Shown here one piece after another: positions 24,880-36,748 of a DNA stretch of 64,000 bases. The translations under genes were made by a program, and so were the position numbers. The stretch is from Lamellibrachia columna. Taxonomy: Eukaryota; Annelida; Polychaeta; Sabellida; Siboglinidae. A model generated the notes under the pieces. It was not told the origin of the DNA, searched no databases, and worked only from the letters and a program-made list of their open reading frames with translations. The DNA lies in contig OY759262.1 in assembly GCA_963662155.1 (NCBI GenBank), positions 57,673,207-57,737,206 on the forward strand, written 5' to 3'. Position 1 is the stretch's first letter. The number at the start of each line of letters is the position of its first letter.

Positions 24880-26222
24880 TAACTTACATCGTTGTAAGTG
24901 ATTACATTTTAACAACTCTTTAAGCATAAATTATTAAATTCATCTCAACATGGATTCCTTAAAGCGAGGTCATGCTTAACAAATATGTTATGTTTTTTGG
25001 AAGAAATCACTAAGTGGATAGACGTGGGATCGCCAGTAGATATTATCTACTTAGATTTTCAGAAAGCTTTTGACAAAGTGCCACATCAAAGATTACTACT
25101 TAAATTAAAAGCCCATGGTATCGGGGATAGCATAACTGACTGGATAGAACAATGGCTGACTGACAGAAGACAACGAGTTGTAGTAGATGGAGAAGTTTCA
25201 AATTGGAAATCAGTTTTGATTGGGGTACCTCAAGGATCAGTATTAGGACCTATATTATTCTTAATTTATATCAATGACTTGGACGACAGTATAACAAGTA
25301 ACGTACTGAAATTTGCGGATGACACAAAACTGTTTAGAAAGGTTAATACTGATGGTGATAAACAACATTTACAAAACGATCTAGACAGATTAGTGAAATG
25401 GTCTGAGAAATGGCAGATGTTGTTCAATTTTGGGAAATGTAAATGCCTACATACAGGACATGGGAACTTGAATGTAAACTATAAAATGGGAGATACTGTT
25501 CTGGGTACTACTGTAAAAGAAAAGGACTTAGGAGTTACAATAAGCGCTGATATGAAAGTTTCAGAGCAGTGTGGTGTTGCAGCTTCAAAGGGTAATCAAA
25601 TTCTTGGATTGATTAGAAGAAACATAACATACAAGGGAAAAAAGTTAATTATACCTCTTTATAAAGCAATAGTTAGACCTCATTTAGAATACCGTATACA
25701 AGCATGGAGACCATATCGTAAGAAGGATATAGATACGCTTGAACGCATACAAAGGAGAGCAACTAAAATGATTCCAGAACTCAGGGACCTTAGTTATGAA
25801 GAACGCCTGAAAAAATGTGGTTTAACAACTCTAGAGACAAGGAGGTTAAGAGGAGATCAGATTGAAGTTTTTAAGATATTGAATGGGTATGAAAATATTG
25901 ATAGAAATATGTTTTTCTCACTCAAGAAGGATAGCAGAACTAGAGGACGAGGTAAAATTAGTAAAGGATCAATGTAGATTGGACATCAGGAAGCACTCGT
26001 TCTCACAGAGGACAATAAATGAATGGAACAAATTGTCTACAGATTGTGTAACTGCTAGCAGCGTGAATATGTTTAAAAACAAGGTTGACACATATCTCAG
26101 GAGGGCGGGTTATAAGTAGATGAACATTGTTGGACTCTGGATAAGCCAATGGCTTCCTTGTCCACTTGCCATCTGGGCATTTGGCTTGGATGGCAAATCT
26201 TGTTAAATCTTGTTAAACTGTT
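24880..26222 (+). pseudogene. 5'-truncated CR1-like non-LTR retrotransposon (reverse transcriptase remnant)
   Basis: The main open frame (24985-25977, 330 residues) is the central and C-terminal part of a LINE reverse transcriptase. It shows YLDFQKAFDKVPH (about residues 22-34), GVPQGSVLGPILFLIYINDL (80-99) and FADD (110-113) in place of the usual YADD. The next region matches the thumb and C-terminal part typical of CR1/jockey-group elements. Just upstream, SQHGF-like codons are present, but stops interrupt the frame before 24960. A frameshift near 25945 moves the last ~55 codons to another frame, which ends at 26119. The 3' tail (26130-26219) recurs at 36749. It has no endonuclease domain and no intact frame, so it is a dead 5'-truncated copy. 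The clade assignment is from motif style only. Confidence 0.88.
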
Positions 26223-26268
26223 AACACAACACCTGGATGCCAGCAAACTGGATATTTCATTAAAAAAA

Positions 26269-26574
26269 ATACCACATATAAACTTGGTAATTTCATTAAA
26301 AAAATACCACATATAAACCTGGTAATTGTCATAAAAAATACCACATATAAACCTGGTAATTGTCATAACAAAAATACCACATATAAACCTGGTAATTGTC
26401 ATAAAAAATACCACATATAAACCTGGTAATTGTCATAACAATAATACCACATATAAACCTGGTAATTGTCATAAAAAATACCATATATAAACCTGGTAAT
26501 TGTCATAACAAAAATACCACATATAAACCTGGTAATTGTCATAAAAATACCATATATAAACCTGGTAATTCTCA
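26269..26574. repeat. 34/36-bp minisatellite with dimeric alternation
   Basis: About nine units start ACCACATATAAACCTGGTAA. Most units alternate between a short form (CATAAAAAAT) and a longer form with CATAACAAAAAT, giving a 70-bp dimer. It begins some 45 bp past the LINE 3' end. Confidence 0.9.
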
Positions 26575-26926
26575 TGTTTTTTAAACATAAAATGCAGTTG
26601 GACAAATAGTTAAATAAATACTGACAGTAAGGCAAAATAGTAAAACCCCAGTGAATAAAATCATCATAAATTAATGCGCTTCTCTAGGGGACATTTTTAA
26701 CATCATACTACTAAACCATTCTTTTTACACAAGTTTATCCATTTGTATTTTCTGATATTTAGACTGTAAGTATTGCTTGTGGTGACGGGAGCCAGCAACT
26801 GTCACTGTGTTTGCTCTCCATCATTTAACATGGCAGTTGAGGCAATCGCTGATCTACTGATCTATAGACAACTACGGTTTGACTTCTGGTGAGGGGTTCA
26901 CACAACCACAAAGCCACTGACAGTAG

Positions 26927-26970
26927 TGTGAAGACCCGAACGCCTCCGTGTGAAGACCCGAGCGTCTCCG
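26927..26970. repeat. ~22-bp direct duplication
   Basis: GTGTGAAGACCCGAACGCCTCC is followed by a second copy with GAGCGTCTCC. It lies in a more CpG-rich stretch at 26.78-27.18 kb. Confidence 0.8.
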
Positions 26971-27427
26971 AACTCATGCCACGCCACTTCTTGCCACTTC
27001 TCTCACGCACAAAGGCATTGACAGACAGAGACCACATGAAGGCGTTGTTTCGCCTCGAGTCTAATCACACGGTTGTGTTTCCTTCCACGACATGTCATGG
27101 GTTGACCACTTGGAAACTGGTTACATGGCTTGAATTGGCAGAGGGGAAGGAAATTATAGTTTGCAATGTTTACTGAAGCATACCAGCAATGCCAGTAAAT
27201 CGCTCACCTGGGATGTGTGCTCCCTAATTATAACCCTTTAAAAAAGGGCAGGAACCTCAACCCAGTCACTGCAATTGTTATAGTAACACCTGCATGTGCT
27301 CAGCGAAAACACATTTATTTGACAAATGACTGGTTATGACAACTTTTTTCTTTTTTTAATTAACTAATTAGCTTTATTTTTAACCAAACTTTTGCTTGTT
27401 GATCCTTTTATAATTAACTATTTAACA

Positions 27428-27448
27428 TGCACGCACGCGCGCGCGCGC

Positions 27449-27481
<33 letters not shown>

Positions 27482-27485
27482 CACA
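27428..27485. repeat. (GC)n/(ACGC)n/(AC)n microsatellite
   Basis: A compound alternating purine-pyrimidine tract: ACGC, then CGCG, then ACGC, then AC. Confidence 0.9.
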
Positions 27486-29477
27486 TTATATAGTCACTTT
27501 ACAAAGCTAGTGTTGGAAGCACAAGCATCAACCACAATAATTAATGTTATACAGAAACTGTGTGAAATATGTATGCAAAAATGACAAAGTGGAAAAAATC
27601 CATACTGTATTTTAGCTTAATGTACACAAGATGAAAAATCTGAATATGCATTTCAATCTATCCTAATTTGTCAAAGCCATTTGTTTGGCATGACATCTGA
27701 TTCTACCTTATCTGATGACAATGATTTCACCCAAGGGCTAGTTTGTTTGTGATGGTGAGTTTAAAGAAAATTTTATATAAAATGAAGCCGACCGAAACGG
27801 CAAGAACAAAGCCTTTCCTGCACAGAAAGTTTCAATGTGGCTCTCCCAGAAAAACACCAACTAATCTGCCATTACAAATACCCAAAGCCGGAAACTGCAT
27901 GCCATTGTAAAAAAACTCCAAATGAAAAATATTAGTTCTTCTTACATGTATAAAATGCAAATAAATGGACGCACGTTACAGCCAGTCTGCGTTAATGCAC
28001 GGCGACGATAAATTATCAGGACTTCTGGCAGCGATACCTAGTGACATACGTGGACGAAACGATGATTGCAATTTTTCTTGTCCTGATGAAGAACACCCGC
28101 TGATTGAAGTTGTGCAAAGAGATGTTGGAATAAATCAAGGCTAACATGTGCACGAGTCTTGGGCTTCCCATGACACATCGCATGGACAAATTAATCAGCC
28201 ATCAGCGAAATCAGTCAGTAATATGACCAATAACAGTGCACAAAGGACAGCCGCAGTAAACGATCCCATGCCGGGTGACCATAAAACTTAGCTTTAATTT
28301 CCAACCAGGTAAACAAGTGAGGTATTTTCTGGCAATGAATGCTCTGGAACACCTGACGCCCGCTCGTAAAGACGGCGCCGGTGGAGCGCCGGTGAACGCC
28401 GCAACATGTCGCGCCACTTGACAGACAATTCTGATGGCAGACACCGTCGCCATAAACCACCGTTTCATACGTCCGTATATGTAGATATGGAGCCAATCAG
28501 GGGCTTTCATTGAGAAACTGTCTACAATGTGACTACCATAAACCTTCACGATGGCGTCAAACATCAACACGAAGAATAAAATGAATAAAAGGCATGTAGT
28601 ATAAGGATAACTAAAAAACCTTACTTTTAAAATGCAACAGACCCTAGCGATACCAGGCGACAAGGCAGAACAGATGCTATAATTTTCGGTGGTGATTTTA
28701 CACAAACAATTTTCAGCCCTGTGCCAATTAAAATAAATTTAGCTTTGCTGCACATTTGTGGTTTTGGAGAAGTAATACGTCAATTAAATTAAGCATTAAA
28801 CAATTATTGGCAGACCACAATTTTTTTAATAGCAACATCAAACACTGGTCCAAAAAAACTCAATCTGCTAGTAGGTGAAAAATATTTACATATCATGGTC
28901 AAAGCAGCTTCCGTTTCACCAAATAAGCTGTATGTGTGCTTGAACTAACAAAATTTTTACATAAATATTTCTGACAATTACAAAAAATAATATTTAATAT
29001 TATGCAGAAACAGTGATATTTGTACAAGAATTATATTTCTGACCACACCTACTAGTATGCAAATTTAAACACTGGGTGGAACGAATTTAATAGAAATAAT
29101 GATAAAAATAGTAACCCACAGTCCCTGCCCCACCTCACATTCCCAATGACAGAATGATTGGCAATATCTTTGCTGTGCCCAGTGGCTTTTAAAATATGAT
29201 ACTGTTAATCTCAGCAGCAAGCAACCTAGTCAGACATGTCCAGCTACAATGTCCTGGCAGTATCACTTTTATTGCCTTCGGGCAAGCAGATATATATCAA
29301 TATTATGTATTTGTTACTTCTTGCTTACACAGTGCTTTTTAAAATCAAATCACCTTAGAATTTTATCCCCTTTTCTTCTCATTCAGGGTCACAGACAATA
29401 ATATACATTCAGGGTTACAGACAATTTATACCCCAGAAACAGGGGTAGTTATTTTTGTAATCCGTAGTTCTGTCAAC

Positions 29478-29680
29478 TATTTATTTATTTACATATTTAT
29501 CGCAGAAATGTTGAAACATGAACTCGACTTAGTAATTTGAGCTAAAGTAGTACCATCCTTCATAAACCATAGCTCTAAATGCGTAAAGTAATTCTTGCCA
29601 GCTTTCAATGAAAATATAGTAGTTTCAGTAAACAAATTCTGCAAAATATACTTATAATACTTACAGTGCAAACAAAATTA
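29478..29680 (-). repeat. Possible mobile-element 3' remnant
   Basis: A minus-strand open stretch of about 60 codons is followed by TAAATATGTAAATAAATAAA, a tail-like sequence. I cannot match the peptide to a family. It could equally be chance. Confidence 0.25.
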
Positions 29681-31180
29681 ATTCAGGATATCAGCAATTC
29701 CTTCAAATTTCTTTAATATAATTAATATAATTATTATTATTACTGCATTTTTTTATAATTCATGGTAAGCAACAGGATAGTTTTTGTAGTTCTTTCAACA
29801 CCATCAAAAATTACGTTGTCCATTTCCACCTGCCATTAATTCATAGCCAATATTTCATAGCAAGTCATCAGTTTGATCCAGACACTTTGGGAACTTCCCA
29901 GGTGGAGCTGTTGGCAGCCGTGATTGCCCCTAAAGATTGGTCAGACGCCAGTGGGTCTGTAGACAGGTCTACCACAGGGAACGGTGCAATAAAAGCCCCA
30001 AGCAATGACAGGATGCCTTGAACACAGCTGATTTCACCAGACAATAAAGTATAAATAAAACGCACAATTATACTGAGTAGGCATTGTGGTGACATGGTAA
30101 AGCAATCAGGAGAGTTCCCTATGTGATCATGCTTAATTACTCATTAATTGCCTTTCTAGAGGTGCTATAAATCAAGTGGCTTTCTCTGCCTTGATAGCTG
30201 GGTAGACAGGTGAATCCTAGGAGGGCAGAGATTGTAATAAACTTGGCAGTCTATGGGGGCTCTTTCAGGGGTCCATTGTGGAATTGGGCACCTTTAATTC
30301 AAGGGAGACTCAATTCAAGATACGATAACAGGTTCATAGGTGTAGCTTACAAACAAATCAACAGGCACAAGAGAAACTTTTAATAGGCTGTTTGATTTAA
30401 GACTTTGTATGAGCCGAGTGTCTGGTTGGACAAACACCACTGGGGTGCCACATCAGTACACCAGAGGAAGCCAGGAGACGCCTATAAGCATCTGGGATAC
30501 TGGGGAAGCAGGGATCACTAGATCAGGGAAACAGAAGGAAGATCTCTGGAGTATTGCCCAAACCAGTTTCCCGCCAAGCATCCTCCTGTGGTGGGGAGTT
30601 GGCAATAGCCAGCAAGTATGCAGGGAATGCACATTTGCTGGTGATCGGGCACCAGCAAATGGCGCTCATACATCACGGGTGCCAACTCCGAAAATGTCCC
30701 ACTCTGTATTGAGTCCCAGACACCAGACCCCCCTGAATCCCCTTCCCTGACCCACTTCACTCTCTGCCACTACTGCACCAAAGTCTTTGTTGTCCCATTA
30801 ACATAATTATATGTGTGTGAAATTACCCCAGGGAAGTACCGTACTATTTTATATGGGCTATAAACCCTGTTTGTATAAAAGTTAAAAGTGAATAAAACCA
30901 TGGAACCCTAGTCACAATAACATCTTGCCCAATCATGTATTTTTCACACACCCCAAAACTATTCATGCAACTAAAATTTATAGTTATAAGCAAAATTACA
31001 ATTTCACACAGGCTTTACTTACTATTTACCCTAGCCTGCTATATTAAAGTACTTATAGTAATTTCATAAAGTTACAATATAAATGGATTTAAATCAAGCC
31101 ACTACGCATTTTTAGTTCTTTATATTTCTAATTTATATGTACTTTTTCTAACTTCACGTCTGTTTTTTAATACTTCAATG

Positions 31181-31665
31181 CAAACATTCACACTAGTGTG
31201 CATCCAAAGTTTAACATTCACACTAGTGCGCATCCAAAGTTTAACATTCACACCAGTTCACATCCAAATTTTAACATTCACACTAGTGCACATCTAAAGT
31301 TTAACATTCACACCAGTTCACATCCAAAGTTTAACATTCACACCAGTTCACATCCAAAGTTTAACATTCACACTAGTGCACATCTAAAGTTTAACATTCA
31401 CACCAGTTCACATCCAAAGTTTAACATTCACACCAGTTCACATCCAAAGTTTAACATTCACACTAGTGCACATCTAAAGTTTAACATTCACACCAGTTCA
31501 CATCCAAAGTTTAACATTCACACCAGTTCACATCCAAAGTTTAACATTCACACTAGTGCACATCTAAAGTTTAACATTCACACCAGTTCACATCTAAAGT
31601 TTAACATTCACACCAGTTCACATCCAAAGTTTAACATTCACACTAGTGCGCATCTAAAGTTTAAA
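31181..31665. repeat. 30-bp minisatellite with 90-bp higher-order structure
   Basis: About 15.5 units of CATCCAAAGTTTAACATTCA plus a variable end (CACCAGTTCA or CACTAGTGCA). From 31291 the order U1-U2-U3 repeats four times: U1 has CATCT with CCAGTTCA, U2 CATCC with CCAGTTCA, U3 CATCC with CTAGTGCA. One U2 is altered in the last cycle. The array reads in frame as a decapeptide repeat, which I regard as an artefact. Confidence 0.95.
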
Positions 31666-32400
31666 AAAATTAAAATAAATAATTATAATTTTAGACAGTG
31701 TTCACATACAACATTTATTACTCATTTATTTATATCTGCCATTAAATCAGTTGCTTTGTAATGATTGCCGGAAATATTTAACTAAGACTAGCGTTCAACC
31801 ATACATTAAACAAACAACTGCTAAAAATCACCAATAAAGATGTGCAATAAATACAGCATTAACCGAAGCGAGCTGTTTTATGAATCTCATCAATAGCTAC
31901 ACGACCAGTCACTAAATCCACGCGATTTCTTCAAATCCTCAATCCGACGACCGGAGAATACCGAAGCGTATTTTCATACGCATAACCATCAAAGCAATAT
32001 TTCCACCACATGTCGAATCCTCGACATTTATTCCAATGCGAAAGCTAAAAACTAAATATGCGACCGTCCTTCCGACTCACTGGCATTTCAACATATGCAT
32101 CAGTGCGAAATTTCCCAGCTCAAAATACACCATAAAAACCTGCATTTCACTAAAACCTAAATAGCAGAAAATGCGTGCATAAAACCTGGCAATAAATGCC
32201 AGGGGGAATGACTTATGCAACTGGGAACAGGAGGAGTCTAAACCGGGATTTTCTGACCTTACCAGGTCACACATGTCAAGCCGAATGACAAATTGGCCAA
32301 CGCAACAATTAATTAAACAGGTTAATAATTAATTATTCTTACAAGTTCAGCTGCTAACCAATGTGTTGCACTGTCCACCCTGCCAGACCATTATCTCATC

Positions 32401-32412
32401 TGATTGATGACA
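32401..32412 (+). promoter_or_regulatory. Candidate composite PBC/Hox-MEIS site
   Basis: TGATTGATGACA joins the PBC-Hox consensus TGATTGAT to a MEIS/PREP-like TGACA core. It lies in unique sequence 345 bp from the exon starting at 32757. Short motifs occur by chance, so this is only a candidate for auto- or cross-regulation. Confidence 0.3.
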
Positions 32413-32535
32413 ACTACAAACCTCAGGCAAAGGTCATGACTTCTGAGAAATGACGGGATTTCAAACAGACCTGGATATTGTTTTTAATTACAACTCAGGC
32501 TTCCGTTAACATGCAAGCTAACATAATGCGGTAAA

Positions 32536-32568
32536 ATGTCTGCGCATGCACAGTGCATGCGCAGACAT
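32536..32568. promoter_or_regulatory. 33-bp near-perfect palindrome with NRF-1-like halves
   Basis: Arm ATGTCTGCGCATGCAC, one central A, then the exact reverse complement. Each arm contains CTGCGCATGCAC, close to the NRF-1 consensus (TGCGCATGCGC). It lies 189 bp from the homeodomain exon. It could be a cruciform-forming sequence, a dimeric transcription-factor site or a hairpin in the pre-mRNA. Confidence 0.6.
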
Positions 32569-32756
32569 ATACCAGCACTTGGTTATTAAAATAAACAAAT
32601 ACTGTGTAGTGAAATGTCATTATTTCTTGGGACATTAAACAACATAAGTGTTTCTTCAAAACAGTTGTTTAAAAAATAATCTCCACCAAAAAATTTACAT
32701 TTAGAAATGTTGAAAATTACAGCATGTGGGATAATTTAGCATACAATGGAACTTAC

Positions 32757-32833
32757 CAATTGTTGACCTGTAATATCGTTAATCCCGTCTCCTGAGCTAA
32801 CTGCTTCTTCTGCTCTTCTGAGGGATATGGATG
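32757..32833 (-). CDS. Meis/homothorax, exon encoding homeodomain loop and helix 2
   Basis: This 77-nt exon encodes [20 protein letters not shown] followed by LQVNNW. It contains the Pro-Tyr-Pro of the three-residue loop extension that defines TALE homeodomains, then helix 2 and the start of helix 3. The acceptor is CTTGCAG above 32833 and the donor CAATTG|GTAAGT below 32757, leaving two bases of the Trp codon. It differs from vertebrate MEIS1 in having Glu rather than Asp in the QETGL segment. Both exon boundaries match those of vertebrate MEIS genes. Confidence 0.97.
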
Positions 32834-35800
32834 CTGCAAGAAGATGAAAGCAAAACTAAACAAACATTTCACATCCTTGTGAGGATCATCAGACTGGTGG
32901 TTGCAATATATTAATGTTAATAAATATTAATTTTAATAAATGTTCTTGTATTTTTGCTGTGGAACAGTAGCAACAAAAAAGGTAACACTGACTGTGAAAT
33001 ACTAGGAAAAGATTAATGTAATTCACACTCTTGTCATCAAGTAGATGTTTCAAAATATGAGTGTAACCATAACTGACAGGACCAATGACAATAGTGACAG
33101 ATTTATTAATTAATCTTTTAGTTTTTGTTTGATGCAGTGATCATGTATATGTACAGGTTTTTCACCAATATCTGATGTGAATGTAGACAATGTTTAAATA
33201 TTCTTGCAATAATATCCTAAGGGTTGTTTAGCATACAAATATCAAATGTTTTACACATTTCATTATAAAAAAAATTTTCAACATATAATTACATTTAATT
33301 TATAATATGAAATAAATACGACTATACAGGCCCTGTACCTGGAAACGATCACAATATTTTCTGATTAGGCATGATGTTACACCCGAATTGTCATTAACTA
33401 AATGTCAGCAGATAGGACTTGATGTTATTGCGCTGTGATGTCACACCCCCTAAATGTCAGTGAATGCATTTTCGCAACTGGGCTGATGAAATAGGACTTA
33501 TTAATTCAAAATAAAACTACAAGCAGACAAATAACCTAAAGTTCAGCACTACTGCATGATTAGCAAGGATATGTGTGTTTAATGCTTTACCTAACCTTTA
33601 AGAAACAAACTACAGCTTCAACCGATGACACACAGCTTGATGTTCCACTGACATAGTATATCTAAAAACAACATCGTAATGAGAAAATAACTGCACCTAA
33701 GGCAACATCAGACATCGGCTGGACGCTGCTTCACGTCTGTGGTAAGACAGTCCACAGCACAACAGGCAGTTAGGGTTGATTTGTAGGCAAGAAAACTGAA
33801 ACTGTTACAGTGTAAGCCAGAGAAATATCAGTCCCCACAGAGGGCTTGAATACACATCTATCCCAAGTGCACACTAGGGGAAACACCCATGGGAAACTTG
33901 CCCCATGTAAAGGAAACAATTGCAGGTTTATCAATCACACTGTTACACCATTATGTTGATGTAGTTGTTGATAGTGCAAAGTTTTCTGCTTGCATTTCAG
34001 CATTGTCTTCTATACAATCTTCTGCATAATCTCTTGAACACGTCTTCATAACTGTTCTTCTACATAACCACCAGTGTCTCTAGTATTTTAGCATTTCTTC
34101 ATTCTTGTGCACTGTGAGATATCCTTCAACACAGCCTTCTGTGTGGACGCCAAACTTCTCCACGATTTTATTACTTAATAAATTCTTCATGTTCTTCAAG
34201 GATATTTTAACCATATTCCTTCTGAAGACTCAATGCTAAAGTGCATCCTACCGAGGAAACCCAACCTTGCCCACCCAAACCCGTTCTGATGGACATGTGT
34301 GGCTGTCTGACAGAAGTACCAACACATATGAACATAACATAAGGAGTCGTACAAGCCCAGCAATCAACATGACAAGTTGCAACATGCAAGTGTCACATCA
34401 AATGGAGGTCCTCAGCCTCCTAGAAGAGACAGCAGTGGCAGTGGACCAAGGCCTGTTACAGCCCACACGGCCCCAATTGACACAATTTATCAACAAGACT
34501 GATCTGACAGGACTTGGCGGAACCTGTGACATGACAACTAAGACTATCCACAAGATCTGACCCCAGGTTGTAACTAGCCAACACTGCCTCTCTTATGATT
34601 CTGGCAGCTAACATGACATGTTTGAAATATTAATTAGCAGGTGCCATGTGGACCACAAGGTGTGCATCAGGGTGTTTAGAGGGCCTTGCTATCGGTGGTG
34701 TATCTGTGTCAGTCAGACCCCTCCCTCACTAGTTCCTGGTTGCTTTCTTTATCAACCACACGGATCTCTTTCAAGACTGCAATGATAGCAGTTGGCATTT
34801 ACCAATGTTGTCAGGTTGTCAGTGGCCAACAGACTCCAACTAACTTGTCACAATATACAGGCACTCGGCAAACCTGCAATGCCTCTACTGCTGCTGCCTG
34901 CTGTAAGGAATATCTTCCACTAGCGTATATGGGTCATTCTATGTCACAATATAGGGCCTTCTATAGATACAGTATGCATGTAAATGCTTAACTTTTTTTT
35001 GCAGATGTGCTCAGATATAGCCACTTGGTAATTGGAGAAGTTACAAAATTCTGAGACACAAACGTTTTGACCATTGATTCATTTGATACGGAATGTCCCA
35101 TATTTTACATCTTCTAACAGACAATTTTAAACATACACCTGCCAGCCAAAGTCTAAACAGTTCAATACCACATTAGCACAGCTAGTGCAAAGCCCCAGTA
35201 ATTTAACATAAATTTTCTCCTAATGATTTTGTTAAAATAGTTGTCAAGTTTAAGGGTGTGTCAAACATACAGGACCTGATCACTTGTGTTTCTATTCTAA
35301 GTGGTTCCCTGTACTGGACAGTAACAAAGGTAATGCCATTGTCTGGCACTGCTTGTCTCTGCCAATTAACTGGACAGGCCATAATGACACCCCAGGGAAG
35401 TTGATGCTCATAAATCCAGCCTTTCTACCTGGACATGGTCAGTCTGGACAACACCTGATTAATTGTTGCAATCACAGCTGGCCAGACCAGGAAGTTGACC
35501 AATGGAGAAATAATAACAGTTGTTTATTTGTGCTGCTAAATTACTCTGGTATTCCCCTGGTTTTCTCCTCAGGGACCCTGGAATGGTATTCTGCCCTTGC
35601 TAGTCATGGGCCTAAGTTAGCAACCATTAGTAGCTGGCTCTATTTACCTACCCACATTCTAACAAATGTCTCTGACCAGCCTGCAAGAACTCAAATGGCC
35701 ATCCTTCCACACAACAAGTAAACAATGGGACCAGAAGATGGCTAAGGAGATCAGGGAAGCTGGCAACCCTAAACGTAGTAGCACTTTCCCACGGCTACTG

Positions 35801-36177
35801 TGATTAATTCCACATCTGGTCTGCCATTGGGTGTAGGCCCAGCAAGGCTATTCCCTGGCTCTATAGGTTGCAGCCTTCTGCATGTGGGAATTGTAAAAAA
35901 ACAGTTTCTTTTCTGCAAAAGCAATCTGGCTAAGAGAAACAAATGCTAAGTATACATTGCAGCTGCTCAGTACAAAGAAACTTGTTATGTTTCTTTGCAA
36001 TATTATCATCGCAAAACATCAAAAGCTGGGTTCAATCTAAGCAAAATATTCTCTTAGTTAGTTTGACTAAAATATGTATTATATCATAGCAAATTTGCCT
36101 TAATTTTTGTAAGCTGCGGTAGCAATAAATAGCTAAGTTTTGTGAGTTATGACAGGCTTGAGGGGTCTTTGTTAATA

Positions 36178-36726
36178 GGTAAATTATGCATTTGTAATGT
36201 CACTTAGATTACTATAAAATCAGAAATTTACCATATTTTGCTTAAATATTGTGTTATATAATTGACAAATTTTTTCTTAGTCAAAATGACAGACAACACA
36301 TTTTTTTACCAAATCAACTAATTATGTTTATGGTGAAAGATAAATACAATATAAAAAAGTGGATATTCAGAGTGATTCTCAAGGCAACTTTTAATTTAAG
36401 ATAAGGGTAAGAAAATTTGAATATATTTGTATATGCACGTTTTTAGGAAGGTTTTAAGTGTACCTGAACATATGTAAAAGAACTTTATTTGCAAGAAACA
36501 TTTTAAAATTGTAGTTTAAGTAATATGTGCAATCGCTTTAGTAAGAGAGCAGGAGGGTAACTTGCAAGTTTGAACAGCCATATATTATAGTATATCAAAT
36601 AATTTGTTGTCTGTCATTTTGACTAAGAAATTTGTTGATTATATAACTAAATATTTATTAAGCAAAATATGTTCAAATTTCTGATTTGATAGTAATCTAG
36701 GTGACATAACAAATGCATAATTTACC
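36178..36726. mobile_element. Long inverted-repeat element with ~126-bp arms
   Basis: The left arm (36178-36303) begins GGTAAATTATGCATTTGTAA. The right arm (36601-36726) is its reverse complement with about 15 per cent divergence, including the shared TTAGTCAAAATGACAGACAA. The roughly 300-bp interior has no open frame. Its right part (36497-36597) resembles the middle of the unclassified dispersed repeat. The structure suggests a MITE or foldback element. No clear target-site duplication was seen, so the ends are approximate. Confidence 0.7.
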
Positions 36727-36748
36727 TTTTTACATAAATGAAATAAAT

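Larger units (their letters stand above)
12914..32756 (-). other. Large Meis intron inside the homeodomain (19.8 kb)
   Basis: The donor GTAAGT is at 32756 and the acceptor is at 12914. The intron splits the recognition-helix Trp codon. It is AT-rich. It contains arrays at 14901, 17431, 21714, 26269 and 31181, the truncated LINE at 24880-26222, two plus-oriented dispersed repeats (22.97 and 23.62 kb) and a palindrome (32536-32568). Stretches at about 18.44-18.81, 28.0-28.6 and 31.8-32.5 kb are unique, more CpG-rich and free of simple repeats, so they are candidate conserved non-coding elements. No other exon was recognised. Confidence 0.8.

Noticed and set aside
28211..28705. 164-codon minus-strand open frame
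   Set aside because: No recognised domain. It lies in a CpG-rich block where stops are rarer; kept only as a candidate regulatory region.
35284..35721. 145-codon plus-strand open frame
   Set aside because: No motif or family was recognised. One chance open frame of this length is expected in 64 kb of six-frame AT-rich DNA, and it lies inside a Meis intron.
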